Below, in pieces: positions 24,322 to 35,440 of a stretch of 50,011 nucleotides of DNA. The notes under the pieces are model-generated. The model made no database searches, was not told where the DNA came from, and saw nothing but the letters and a program-made list of their open reading frames with translations. The position numbers and the translations under genes were made by a program. This DNA is from JBLHKT01 sp043101615 (GTDB lineage: Bacteria; Planctomycetota; Phycisphaerae; Phycisphaerales; UBA1924). The first letter of the stretch is position 1, and every line of letters starts with the position of its first letter. The stretch spans positions 1 to 50,011 of the forward strand of contig JBICID010000054.1 in NCBI GenBank assembly GCA_043101615.1, written 5' to 3'.

Positions 24322-25977
24322 ATGCGTGTCCCGACCTCGGATCCCGGTCGCAAGATCCTCTCCGGCGAGGAGCTGGAGCGCCTGCGCGCCCAGGCCCGTT
24401 CGGAGGGGCGCCGTGTGGTGCACTGCCACGGGTGCTTCGACATCGTGCACCCGGGTCACATCCGCCACCTGCGGTTCGCCAAGGCCCAGGGGGACGTGCT
24501 GCTGGTCTCGATCACGGGGGATTCGGGCGTGGGCAAGGGGGACGGTCGCCCGCTGATCCCGCAGGAGCTGCGGGCGGAGAACCTGGCGGAGCTGGACTGC
24601 GTGGACTGGGTGCACGTCTCGCCGGAGCCGACGGCGGAGGGGCTGCTGCGGCGTGTGCGTCCGGACGTGTACATCAAGGGGCGGGAGTACGAGCACAACC
24701 GCGACCCTCGATTCGAGGCGGAGCGTCGCACGGTCGAGGAGGCGGGCGGGCGTGTGGTGTTCAGCTCGGGTGACGTTGTGTTCAGCTCGACGGCGCTGAT
24801 CCGGGCGATCGAGAGCTCGGTGGACCCGTTCCACGGGCGCCTGCGTCAGCTGCTTGACTCGCCGGAGCTGACGGCGTCGCGCCTGACGGCGACGGTGGAG
24901 TCGATGCGCGGGCGCCGGATCGTGATCGTGGGGGAGGTGATCCTGGACACCTACGTGTTCTGCGACCGGCCCGACGTCGCGGGCGAGAGCCCGGTGATGA
25001 CGCTGCGTCCGCTGGAGCACCGGCACTTTGACGGGGGCGCGGCGATCCTGGCGCGTCACGTCGCGGCGCTGGGGGGTCGCCCGGTGCTGGTGACCGCGCT
25101 CCCGGGGTCGGCGCGCGGGGAGGAGCTGCGCCGGCGCCTGCGGGGCGAGGGGATCGAGGTCCGGGCGGTGGACGTGGACATGCACGTGCCCGAGAAGCAG
25201 CGGTTCCTGGTGCAGACGCAGAAGGTGATGAAGCTGGACCTGGTGGACCCGATCGTGCTGGACGCGCAGCAGCGCGAGGCGCTGGTCGCCACCGCGGAGG
25301 GGGCCGCGCGCGAGCACGGGGCGGACGGCGCGATCGTGGCGGACTTCGGGCTGGGGCTGCTGACGCCGGGCGTGCTGGAGCGGCTGATCCCGAAGCTGCG
25401 TCGGTCGGCGCGTGTGCTGACCGGGGACGTGAGCGGTCGTCGGTCGTCGCTGTCGTCGATGCGCGGGCTGGACCTGGTCTGCCCGAGCGAGAGCGAGCTG
25501 CGCGACGCGGTGGGGAACTACGGCGACGGCCTGCCGGCGGTGACGTGGCAGCACCTCAAGAAGACGGGGACGCACGCCGCGATCGTGACGATGGGGGCCG
25601 AGGGGCAGATCGCGTTCGACCGTCGCGCCGGGGCGGCGTCTTCGGGGTCGGGGTGGTCGAGCCGGCTGGTGGGCGAGCACGTGCCCTCGCTGGTGCCGCA
25701 CGCGGTGGACGCGCTGGGGTGCGGCGACGCGCTGCTGGCGACGGCGACGCTGGCGCTCACCACCGGCTCGGGTCTGCTGGGGGCGACGCTGCTGGGGGCG
25801 GCGGCGGCGGCGGTGCAGGCGGGCCGTCTGGGCAACACGCCGGTGAGCGCCGCGGACCTGCGCCGGCAGTTGCACCGCCTGCACGGGGCGCGCCTGGCCT
25901 TCGCGCCCGACGAGGCCCAGTCGGTCGCGCTGGAGCCCAAGGAGACCGGCGAGCTGAGGCTGGTGGGCGAGGCATGA
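24322..25977 (+). CDS. HldE-like bifunctional protein with reversed domains: nucleotidylyltransferase then PfkB sugar kinase
   Basis: A 551-residue fusion. Residues about 10-165 are a cytidylyltransferase-like domain with HGCFDIVHPGHIRHL (HPGH at 43-46) and VDWV, PDVYIKG and SSTALI, closely resembling the adenylyltransferase half of HldE (RfaE2). Residues about 195-500 are a PfkB/ribokinase domain with IVGEVILDTYVF, FDGGAA and catalytic Asp469 in LGCGDALLA, resembling HldE1 (RfaE1). In HldE of Proteobacteria the kinase comes first; here the order is swapped. The likely product is an ADP-activated heptose or a related sugar. No GmhA or GmhB is visible. The stop codon overlaps the ATG of the next gene (ATGA). 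Confidence 0.85.
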   Translation: MRVPTSDPGRKILSGEELERLRAQARSEGRRVVHCHGCFDIVHPGHIRHLRFAKAQGDVLLVSITGDSGVGKGDGRPLIPQELRAENLAELDCVDWVHVSPEPTAEGLLRRVRPDVYIKGREYEHNRDPRFEAERRTVEEAGGRVVFSSGDVVFSSTALIRAIESSVDPFHGRLRQLLDSPELTASRLTATVESMRGRRIVIVGEVILDTYVFCDRPDVAGESPVMTLRPLEHRHFDGGAAILARHVAALGGRPVLVTALPGSARGEELRRRLRGEGIEVRAVDVDMHVPEKQRFLVQTQKVMKLDLVDPIVLDAQQREALVATAEGAAREHGADGAIVADFGLGLLTPGVLERLIPKLRRSARVLTGDVSGRRSSLSSMRGLDLVCPSESELRDAVGNYGDGLPAVTWQHLKKTGTHAAIVTMGAEGQIAFDRRAGAASSGSGWSSRLVGEHVPSLVPHAVDALGCGDALLATATLALTTGSGLLGATLLGAAAAAVQAGRLGNTPVSAADLRRQLHRLHGARLAFAPDEAQSVALEPKETGELRLVGEA

Positions 25978-27104
25978 TCACGTTCGTCCTGCCCACCCGG
26001 AACCGACCGACGGAGCTGCACGAGACGCTCGCGGCGTTGGGTGCGCTGGCCGGGCTCGAGGGCGAGGTCTTCGTCGTGGACAACGCCTCCTCGCCGCAGG
26101 CGGACGCTCCCGGCACGCTCCCGAACGGGATGCCGGTGCGCCTGGTGCGTCTGGAGGAGAACCTCGGGGCGGCGGCGCGGAACCTGGGGGTCCGCAGCGC
26201 GCACCCGGACAGCGAGTGGGTGGTGCTGCTCGACGACGACTCGGCCCCGATCGACGCGGGCTTCGTGGACTCGCTGGCGAGCCAGCCGGTCGACGTGGGC
26301 GCGGTGATGGCCGACATCACGCTGCCGGACGGCTCGCGCGAGCGGGGAGGGCTGCCCGAGGTCTTCATCGGGTGCGGCGTGGCGGTGCGGCGCTGGGCGT
26401 TCCTGGCGGCGGGCGGGTACGACGAGTCGTTCGGCTACTACGCCGAGGAGTACGACCTCGCGGCCAAGCTGATCCAGGCGGACCGTCGGATCGTGTTCGA
26501 CCCGCGCTTCCGCGTGCTGCACCGCAAGGTGAACTCCGGGCGCGACATGGGCGTGATCCTGGAGCGACTGGTCCGCAACAACGGCTGGGTGCTGCAGCGC
26601 CACTGCCCGGACGAGCACCTGGAGGCGATGCTGGACGAGAACGAGCGGCGCTACCGGGCGATCGCGGAGAAGGAATCGGCGGTCGAGGGGTTCGAGCGCG
26701 GGCTGGGCGAGCTGCGTGCGACCCTCGCGGAGCAGGCACGTCTGCCGATGGCGAACGACCTGTGGGACCGGTTCACCGGGCTGGACGCGGCGCGCCGTGC
26801 GCTGGGCGGGGCCCATCGCGAGCGGGCGTTCCGGGCCGCGGCGATCGTGGCGGGCGGGAAGAACGAGTGGGTGGTGCGACGGGCGCTCGAGGAGCTCGGC
26901 GTCGAAGTCGTCTCGGACGAGTCGTCGGCGGACCGGCTGGTGGTCGGCACGATGTCGCCGGGCCCGATGCTGGACGCGCTCGAAGGCGCGGGCGACGACG
27001 GGAGGGTGCTGATCGCGTGGTCCCCGGCATCGGAGCAGCCGCGGTTCACCCGGTTCGGCGGGGTCGAGCTGCGCCGCGCGGCGGCGGGGCGACCGGCGGC
27101 GTGA
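25974..27104 (+). CDS. Family 2 glycosyltransferase with extra C-terminal region
   Basis: A 376-residue protein. The first 250 residues are a GT2 domain: ITFVLPTRNRPTELHETL, VVLLDDDSAPIDA as the metal motif, and GYDESFGYYAEEYDLAAKL as the acceptor-side acidic motif. About 120 C-terminal residues are a separate part whose last 80 (WVVRRALEELGVEV, then LVVGTMSPGPM) look like a small alpha/beta domain I cannot name. The ATG overlaps the previous stop as ATGA, so it is translated together with the HldE-like protein and probably uses its sugar. Confidence 0.85.
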   Translation: MITFVLPTRNRPTELHETLAALGALAGLEGEVFVVDNASSPQADAPGTLPNGMPVRLVRLEENLGAAARNLGVRSAHPDSEWVVLLDDDSAPIDAGFVDSLASQPVDVGAVMADITLPDGSRERGGLPEVFIGCGVAVRRWAFLAAGGYDESFGYYAEEYDLAAKLIQADRRIVFDPRFRVLHRKVNSGRDMGVILERLVRNNGWVLQRHCPDEHLEAMLDENERRYRAIAEKESAVEGFERGLGELRATLAEQARLPMANDLWDRFTGLDAARRALGGAHRERAFRAAAIVAGGKNEWVVRRALEELGVEVVSDESSADRLVVGTMSPGPMLDALEGAGDDGRVLIAWSPASEQPRFTRFGGVELRRAAAGRPAA

Positions 27105-27113
27105 GGGGGCGGG

Positions 27114-27593
27114 TCAGTCCGCGAGCAGCGTGCGCAGTTCCGCCAGGCAGGCCCGCTGCCCGGGCCACATGAAGTGGGCGTCGGCCTCGTCGATGGGCAC
27201 CCATCGCGACGCGTCGTGCTCGTCGTTGAGCGTCGGCTCCCAGCCCGGGACCACCTCGCAGGCCAGGCGGGGCGAGAGCATGATCGCGTTGCGCGAGGGC
27301 AGGTAGTACGGGTGGACCTGCTCGAGGGCGAACAGGCGGACGCACGCGTCCGAGCGGACGTCCAGGCCGGTCTCCTCGAGCAGCTCGCGCGACGCGGCGT
27401 CCTCGACCCGCTCGTCGCCCTCCAGGTGCCCCATGACGGGCTGCCAGGTGCCGTGCAGTGAGTGCGGCTCGTCGGGGTCGTCGTCGACGCGCCGGAGCTG
27501 GAGGAGCTCGACCCCGCGCGTGGTGCAGCGGAAGACGTACACGTCGACCAGGTCGGTGCGAAGGACGGGGGCGTTGCTGCGGGGGTTGCTCAC
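27114..27593 (-). CDS. Nudix hydrolase
   Basis: A 159-residue Nudix protein. The Nudix box is complete: G-x5-E-x7-REU-x-EE-x-GU in GHLEGDERVEDAASRELL followed by EETGL. Family members cleave nucleoside diphosphates linked to another group; one folate-pathway member (dihydroneopterin triphosphate pyrophosphatase, NudB) is attractive here because the gene is fused by overlap to a PabB-like gene, and p-aminobenzoate also feeds folate. This assignment is inference from context. The start is GTG 27593, overlapping the upstream stop as GTGA, showing tight coupling. Confidence 0.88.
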   Translation of the reverse strand: MSNPRSNAPVLRTDLVDVYVFRCTTRGVELLQLRRVDDDPDEPHSLHGTWQPVMGHLEGDERVEDAASRELLEETGLDVRSDACVRLFALEQVHPYYLPSRNAIMLSPRLACEVVPGWEPTLNDEHDASRWVPIDEADAHFMWPGQRACLAELRTLLAD

Positions 27594-28888
27594 GGGGCCG
27601 CCTCCGGGACGGGGGCGGCGCGTGCGGCACGCAGCGCTCGGAGGAAGGGCTCGGCCTTCAGGAGGGTCTCGTCCCATTCCCTGTCGGGGTCGGAGTCCGC
27701 GACGATGCCCGCGCCGACCCAGTGCGTGAGCTCGGCGTCCGCGAGCCCGTCGCGCCGCGCGGGGTCGGGCGTGCCGGCGAGCAGGGCGGTGCGGATGGCG
27801 ACGTTGAGGGTGAGCGAGCCGTCGTCGGCGAGGAAGCCGATGGAGCCGCACCACGGCCCGCGCGGGTGGCCCTCGAGCTCGTCGATGATCTGCATCGCCC
27901 GGATCTTGGGGGCGCCGGTGACAGATCCGGCGGGGAACACGCTCCGGACCAGCTCGGAGACGGGGACGCCCTGGCGGACCCTGGCGCGGACGGTGGCGGT
28001 GGCGTGCCGGATCGAGCCCGCGTGCGATTCGAGCGTCCGCGGCGTCTCGACGCGGACGGTGCCGAACTCCGCGACGCGTCCGAGGTCGTTGCGCATGAGG
28101 TCGACGATCATGGCCAGCTCGGCCCGCTCCTTGGCGGACCGCTCCAGGGCGGCCCGGTCCTGGGCGATGGCCTGGGTGCCCTTCATGGGGCGGGTGAGGG
28201 CGGTGCGGGTGGGTGCGTGGTAGTCGAGCAGCAGCTCCGGGGAGGCGCTGCACCAGGCCAGTCGTGTGGCGGGGTCGGGGTCGTGCTCGAGATAGGCGCC
28301 GTGCCAGGGGTCGGCCGCGTGCGCCAGGGCGGCCATGAGGGCCCGCGCCGAGCCGTCGCACCGGGCCGTGAGCCGGTGCCCGATGTTGGCCTGGTAGACG
28401 TCGCCGGCCCGGATGTACTCGAGCACGCGTGTGACGGCGCGTGTGTAGGCGTCACGCCCTGTGGCGGAGAGCGGCGTGAGAGCGTGGAAGGCCGGCTCGG
28501 GGGCGTGCCGGTGGGTGGGGAGCGTCGGGGCGTCGTCGTGGGCGGACCAGGCGTGGGTGTCGTGGTCGTAGGCGAGGCAGCCCTCGACGCGCTGGGCGAG
28601 GATGCGGGGCCAGGGCGAGGGCGGGAGGGCCCGGACTCCGGCGGCGGGCTCGAGCGTGCGTCCCAGGTCGTAAGAGAGGGCGAGGACCCACCCACGGTGG
28701 GGGGAGGCAGCGCCGGTGGTTGTGAGCGTGTCCAGCCCGTCGGGGCTGTCGAGGGAGCGTGACTCGGTGGGTTCGAAGAGCCTGGTGGGTGTGGCGTGCC
28801 CGGTCCGCCAGAGGGCGGCGAGGGGGCGAGACGGGGGCCAGCCCGCGATGGCGGACGCCGGGGTCGTGATGGGACGCGTGGGCTCGAT
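27590..28888 (-). CDS. pabB: Chorismate-using aminodeoxychorismate synthase component I, probable ATC start
   Basis: A 432-residue chorismate-binding enzyme of the PabB/TrpE family. Conserved parts include YIRAGDVYQANIGHRL, RPMKGTQA, MIVDLMRNDLGRV, FPAGSVTGAPKIRAMQII and the closing DREWDETLLKAEPF. PabB is favoured over TrpE by compact length and the Nudix neighbour. No ATG, GTG or TTG occurs in frame near the expected N-terminus or upstream to the divergent ppdK gene. ATC 28888 lies exactly 5 nt after TACCAT, the same spacing as at uvrC and the M20 gene, so it is proposed as the start. A sequencing error in an ATG is the other explanation. PabA was not seen. Confidence 0.82.
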   Translation of the reverse strand: MEPTRPITTPASAIAGWPPSRPLAALWRTGHATPTRLFEPTESRSLDSPDGLDTLTTTGAASPHRGWVLALSYDLGRTLEPAAGVRALPPSPWPRILAQRVEGCLAYDHDTHAWSAHDDAPTLPTHRHAPEPAFHALTPLSATGRDAYTRAVTRVLEYIRAGDVYQANIGHRLTARCDGSARALMAALAHAADPWHGAYLEHDPDPATRLAWCSASPELLLDYHAPTRTALTRPMKGTQAIAQDRAALERSAKERAELAMIVDLMRNDLGRVAEFGTVRVETPRTLESHAGSIRHATATVRARVRQGVPVSELVRSVFPAGSVTGAPKIRAMQIIDELEGHPRGPWCGSIGFLADDGSLTLNVAIRTALLAGTPDPARRDGLADAELTHWVGAGIVADSDPDREWDETLLKAEPFLRALRAARAAPVPEAAP

Positions 28889-28893
28889 CGGTG

Positions 28894-28899
28894 ATGGTA
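28894..28899 (-). promoter_or_regulatory. -10 box TACCAT at pabB
   Basis: TACCAT on the minus strand ends 5 nt before the proposed ATC start at 28888. It is identical in sequence and spacing to the boxes at uvrC and the M20 amidohydrolase gene. Confidence 0.55.
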
Positions 28900-28971
28900 G
28901 AGGCGGGCCGTGGCGGTGCTTGCGAGGGCACGGGCTTTCGTGGGCTGCTCGCCCGGGTCCGGGAACCCACC

Positions 28972-28977
28972 TAGAGT
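28972..28977 (+). promoter_or_regulatory. -10-like TAGAGT of ppdK
   Basis: TAGAGT lies about 107 nt before the ppdK ATG. It would give a leader of about 100 nt ending in a GAGAGAGG ribosome-binding site, so ppdK contrasts with its leaderless divergent neighbour. Confidence 0.35.
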
Positions 28978-29083
28978 CTCCGCCCCGCGTCGAGGAATCG
29001 TTTGGGGGGCGATCCCAGCAGACCGGTCCGAGGCGCGGCCTCGCAACCCATTCCCAACGACCAACGAGAGAGGTCCGATCGCG

Positions 29084-31924
<2,841 letters not shown>

Positions 31925-31964
31925 GACCCGGGGCGGGGCCTCCCGACCGCATTCGCCTCACCAG

Positions 31965-31990
31965 CGCCCGGCTCAGGCCGGGCGTTTTTT
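31965..31990 (+). terminator. Rho-independent terminator of ppdK
   Basis: CGCCCGGC / GCCGGGCG, a perfect 8-bp stem with TCAG loop, is followed by six T. It lies 40 nt after the ppdK stop. Confidence 0.95.
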
Positions 31991-32056
31991 GTGGCCCGTT
32001 GTGCCACGGTTCCCCGGTGGGCGCGTTGATCCTCGCGCCTCGAGCGGCGCTGGGTC

Positions 32057-33373
32057 TCACTCGCCGGCCGCGATCGTCACCGCCTCGCGCACGTCCCGCA
32101 TCGTCTCCTCGGCGGTCTTGCCCGCCTGGAGGTGGACCGACCGCACCAGGCGCCCCTCCTTGTCGATCACCACGATCGTGGGGTACAGGCGGACGCGGAA
32201 GTCGCTCGCCAGCGTGTCGGCCTCCAGCACCAGGTCGAAGGCGTAGTCGTTCTGGGCCACGATGTTGCGGGCCGTCGCCGGGTTGCGCTCCCGGACGGCG
32301 AGCCCGAACACGTCGATGGGCGCCTCGGCGGTGTTGGCCGCCATCTCGGAGACCAGCGGGCTGAACTCCTTGCAGGGCAGGCACCAGCTCCCCCAGAAGT
32401 ACAGCACGGTCACGCGCCCGCGCTGCGAGTCCCACGTGACCTTCTTGCTGGTCTCGGTCGTGAACTCGTAGTTCGCGGCCCGTGGGCGTGGGGCCGGGCG
32501 GTTCTCCTCGGGCTGGGCGGGGGCTGCGCCCTCGCCGGCCGGGGGCGTGGGCTGGCCCGGGGCGCGCGTGCGCATGTCCATGGGCAGGTTGGAGTCCACC
32601 CGCCAGCCGGGGGGCAGCTCGTGCAGGATGTCGCCGGGCGTGAGCATCAGGCCGGTGCGCAGGTCGTGCAGTGTCACGGCGTCGCCCACGGTGCCGAGCT
32701 GTGTCTCCGCGGCCGACTCGATCCGGCGCGGCAGCCCGTCGCTCTGGGCGACGAACACGCGGACCAGGTTGGCCGAGCGGCGCGGGAAGTTCTGCTTCTC
32801 GGCGGGGTTCAGCTCCGGCAGGCGGATCTCGATGACGTCGCAGGTCTCCCCCCCGGCCTCCGCGGTCTCGTCCAGGAACTGGATGGAGGTGGCCCGCTCG
32901 AGCTCGAAGGCGAAGGGTGTCTCCTCGACCCAGAAGTCGAGCATGAGCTTGCGCAGGGTGGCGAGCCTGGGGTGCGGGCGCCGGTCGTTGGGGCTGCGCT
33001 CGATGAACAGGTCGTCGTCGCGGTCGAGCTGGGTGACCTTCTCCTGCGTGAAGACCATGTCCACGGTCTCCGGCTCGGACTTGCTGGTGCGGGTCATGGT
33101 GCCGGTGTAGCGGACGGCGCGGGTGCCCTCGAGGCGGACCCACTTGAGGTCGCCCGAGCCGGTGCCGCTGAGCTCCTTGAACATCCCCTCGCCGAGCCCC
33201 TCGATCGTCCATCGGGCCGAGCCGGACTCGACCGCGGCGAGGGCCTGCGAGCAGTCCTCCAGGGCGCTCCGGGCGTCGAGCGCCTGGGCGGACGCCGCGG
33301 GCGTGAGCGCCGGGGCGGCCATGGCCGTCACGACCGCCGCCAGTGTTGTCCGCATCGCTCTGGCCGTCAGCAT
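32057..33373 (-). CDS. Exported TlpA-like thioredoxin with large N-terminal domain
   Basis: A 438-residue protein with signal peptide (about 1-29, ending ASA). Residues about 30-280 are a beta-rich envelope domain that reads like the lipoprotein-carrier/DUF2092 type (RWTIEGLGEGMF, VRLEGTRAVRYTG, TCDVIEIRLPE). A Pro/Ala-rich linker (about 275-300) joins it to a thioredoxin-fold domain with redox pair Cys331-Leu-Pro-Cys334 in FWGSWCLPCKEFSP and the cis-Pro in RLYPTIVVIDKEG. It probably reduces or delivers electrons to exported thiol proteins. ATG 33373 has GGAGGTG at good spacing. Confidence 0.85.
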   Translation of the reverse strand: MLTARAMRTTLAAVVTAMAAPALTPAASAQALDARSALEDCSQALAAVESGSARWTIEGLGEGMFKELSGTGSGDLKWVRLEGTRAVRYTGTMTRTSKSEPETVDMVFTQEKVTQLDRDDDLFIERSPNDRRPHPRLATLRKLMLDFWVEETPFAFELERATSIQFLDETAEAGGETCDVIEIRLPELNPAEKQNFPRRSANLVRVFVAQSDGLPRRIESAAETQLGTVGDAVTLHDLRTGLMLTPGDILHELPPGWRVDSNLPMDMRTRAPGQPTPPAGEGAAPAQPEENRPAPRPRAANYEFTTETSKKVTWDSQRGRVTVLYFWGSWCLPCKEFSPLVSEMAANTAEAPIDVFGLAVRERNPATARNIVAQNDYAFDLVLEADTLASDFRVRLYPTIVVIDKEGRLVRSVHLQAGKTAEETMRDVREAVTIAAGE

Positions 33374-33459
33374 CGCACCACCTCCGGTGTTCGAACGCGT
33401 GAGCTCCCCCGGGATTGCCCCGCGAGCAGGGTGCCGGATCGTAGCTCGGGAACCTGGCG

Positions 33460-34338
33460 TCAAGGCGTGCCCGTGCCGGACGCGAGCAGTTCGGCCAGCG
33501 CGGCGCCCGGGTCCTCGCGGCGCATCAGGTGCTCGCCGACCAGCACGATGTGCACGCCGGCCTTGCGGAGCCGGGCGAGGTCGTCGGGCGTGCGGATGCC
33601 CGACTCGCTGACCAGCACGCCCGGCTCGTCCACCAGGTCCACCAGGCGTGTGGTGTGGCTGACGTCGGTCGTCATGGTGGTCAGGTCGCGGTTGTTGATG
33701 CCCAGCAGGTTGTACCCCGCGTGCGGGAAGCCGATGTGCGGGCGGACCCGCAGCAGGTTCTCCATCGAGTGCACCTCCAGCAGGGTGGTGAGCTGGAGCT
33801 GGCGGCCGAGAATCAGCAGGTCCACGATGGCGCTCTCGGTCAGGCACTCGGCGATCAGCAGCACCGCGTCCGCCCCCGCCGCACGACTCTCCCACATCTG
33901 CCAGGGGTCGAGGATGAAGTCTTTTCGGAGCACGGGGAGGGGGCAGGCGTCCTTGATCCGCTGGATGTACCCCAGGTTTCCGCCGAAGAACTTGTGATCG
34001 GTGAGGCAGGAAATCGCCGATGCCCCAGCCTCGGAGTACCGCTGCGCGATGACCTCAGGCTCGAACCCATCCCGCTCCCCGTTCGGTTCATACTCGGGCC
34101 GCATCCAGCCGGCCGAGGGGCTCTTGCGCTTCACCTCCGCGATCACCGCGGTCGTGCCGGGGTGCTTGCGGTTCACCACCGCGGCGAAGAAGTTGCGCGG
34201 GGGCTCGGCCTGGGCCACCTCGATCTCCAGGTCCTTCAGCGTCGTCCGCGCCTTGGCCGCCTCGATCTCGGTCCGCTTGTGGGCCACGATCTCGGCGAGC
34301 GTGGGGGGCAGGTCTCGGGCTGGGTCGTCGCTGGCCAT
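33460..34338 (-). CDS. trpC: Indole-3-glycerol-phosphate synthase
   Basis: A 292-residue TIM-barrel enzyme of tryptophan synthesis. Signatures: LAEIVAHKRTEIEAAK, VIAEVKRKSPSAG with the catalytic Lys, DHKFFGG, PVLRKDFILDPWQ, LLEVHSMENL, LGINNRDL, and VSESGIRTPDDL. A short insertion follows SPSAG (EYEPNGERDGF). The other trp biosynthetic genes are absent, but trpS is 1.1 kb away. The ATG shares two bases with the plus-strand ATG of the next gene (CATG), so the two are divergent with no intergenic space. Confidence 0.95.
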   Translation of the reverse strand: MASDDPARDLPPTLAEIVAHKRTEIEAAKARTTLKDLEIEVAQAEPPRNFFAAVVNRKHPGTTAVIAEVKRKSPSAGWMRPEYEPNGERDGFEPEVIAQRYSEAGASAISCLTDHKFFGGNLGYIQRIKDACPLPVLRKDFILDPWQMWESRAAGADAVLLIAECLTESAIVDLLILGRQLQLTTLLEVHSMENLLRVRPHIGFPHAGYNLLGINNRDLTTMTTDVSHTTRLVDLVDEPGVLVSESGIRTPDDLARLRKAGVHIVLVGEHLMRREDPGAALAELLASGTGTP

Positions 34339-35347
34339 GCTCGGGATTGTTGCCGCCCTGACGCTCACTTCGACCCCCGCCGGGGCGGAATCTCTGGCGC
34401 AGGGCCCGCTCCCGGTCGCCCAGTCCGTCAACGAGATCGCCGGCATGAGCGTCGACGAGGTCTCACGCAACCTCGCCCAATGGAAGATCCCGATCCTCCT
34501 CGGCCTGGTCGCCCTCATCGGCGCGTTCCTGATGGCCGGCGGCCTGCTCCGCCCGGGCGGCTTCAACTCCGCCGGCCTGCGCGAGATCACCTCCATCCCC
34601 AGCGCCATCTGGATGTTCGCCGCCCTGGTCGTCTTCCTCGCCATGCTCTCCAGCGGCACCGTGCTCGAACGCGTCGAGTTCTACCAGAACGCCGACCTGG
34701 ACGACTTCCAGCGCGAGACCGTCGTCCGCCTGGTCGGCTACCTCTTCGGCGGCGTCGCCGGGCTGGGCATGCTCTACGTGCTCGGCAAGAGCTGCGACAA
34801 GGGCGGCATGCGCCTCGCCCCGCTCGACTTCGCCGTCGGCATGGGCTGCTTCGCCATCGCCTGGCCCCTGGTCGAGCTCGCCAGCGAGTGCGGCACGCTG
34901 CTGCACCGCAGCCTGTCCGACGGGGCGGACTACTACCCCGAGGTCCACCCGATCCTGGAGCACATCACCTCGGATCCCTCCAGCGCGTGGTCCTGGCTGC
35001 TGATCCTGGGCATCCTCGTCGGGGCCCCGCTGGTGCAGGAGCTGATCTACCGCGTCTTCGTGCAGACCGCCGTGCTCCGCCTCACCGGCAGCGCCTGGTT
35101 CTCGATCCTGTTCAGCGCCACCGCCTTCGCCCTGATGGAACGCCTGCTGGGCAGCCGCGGCAACGAGGTGCCCTGGCACTCGCTGCTGCCCCTGTTCGCC
35201 CTCGGCCTCGCGTGCGGCATCGCGTACGAGCGGACCAAGCGCGTCGGCGTGCCGATCGCGATGCACGCCGGCTTCAACGGGCTGAACCTGCTGCTGGCCT
35301 TCCTGTTCTCGCCCGAGATGGCCGAGCCCGGCGCCGCCTCGTTCTGA
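34337..35347 (+). CDS. CPBP-type membrane protein (Abi/CAAX-protease-like) with altered catalytic motif
   Basis: A 336-residue protein: a signal-peptide-like start ending TPAGA, then about seven hydrophobic segments. The C-terminal region is the CPBP core: APLVQELIYRVFVQTAV where EExxxR is expected, AFALMERLLG where FxxxH is expected, and IAMHAGFNGLNLLL as the last motif. The first Glu is Gln and the middle His is Glu, so protease activity is doubtful. The start is ATG 34337 or in-frame GTG 34301. The GTG gives a signal peptide with a positive n-region but overlaps trpC by 38 nt antisense. Confidence 0.75.
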   Translation: MLGIVAALTLTSTPAGAESLAQGPLPVAQSVNEIAGMSVDEVSRNLAQWKIPILLGLVALIGAFLMAGGLLRPGGFNSAGLREITSIPSAIWMFAALVVFLAMLSSGTVLERVEFYQNADLDDFQRETVVRLVGYLFGGVAGLGMLYVLGKSCDKGGMRLAPLDFAVGMGCFAIAWPLVELASECGTLLHRSLSDGADYYPEVHPILEHITSDPSSAWSWLLILGILVGAPLVQELIYRVFVQTAVLRLTGSAWFSILFSATAFALMERLLGSRGNEVPWHSLLPLFALGLACGIAYERTKRVGVPIAMHAGFNGLNLLLAFLFSPEMAEPGAASF

Positions 35348-35426
35348 ACGCGAGGGGCCCGTGACCCGCGATCGGGACTCCACGCCCGCGGGCCTGCGCC
35401 GGGGGGGCGTGCCGACCGGCCCCGTC

Positions 35427-35432
35427 TACACT
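35427..35432 (+). promoter_or_regulatory. -10 box TACACT, leaderless start of trpS
   Basis: TACACT ends 8 nt before the trpS ATG; no ribosome-binding site lies between. Confidence 0.5.
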
Positions 35433-35440
35433 TCCCGCCC

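Noticed and set aside
21349..25884. A 1500-codon minus-strand frame through the sugar cluster
   Set aside because: Only its last 119 codons (PilZ protein) have family features and a ribosome-binding site; the rest is antisense to glycosyltransferase and HldE-like genes.
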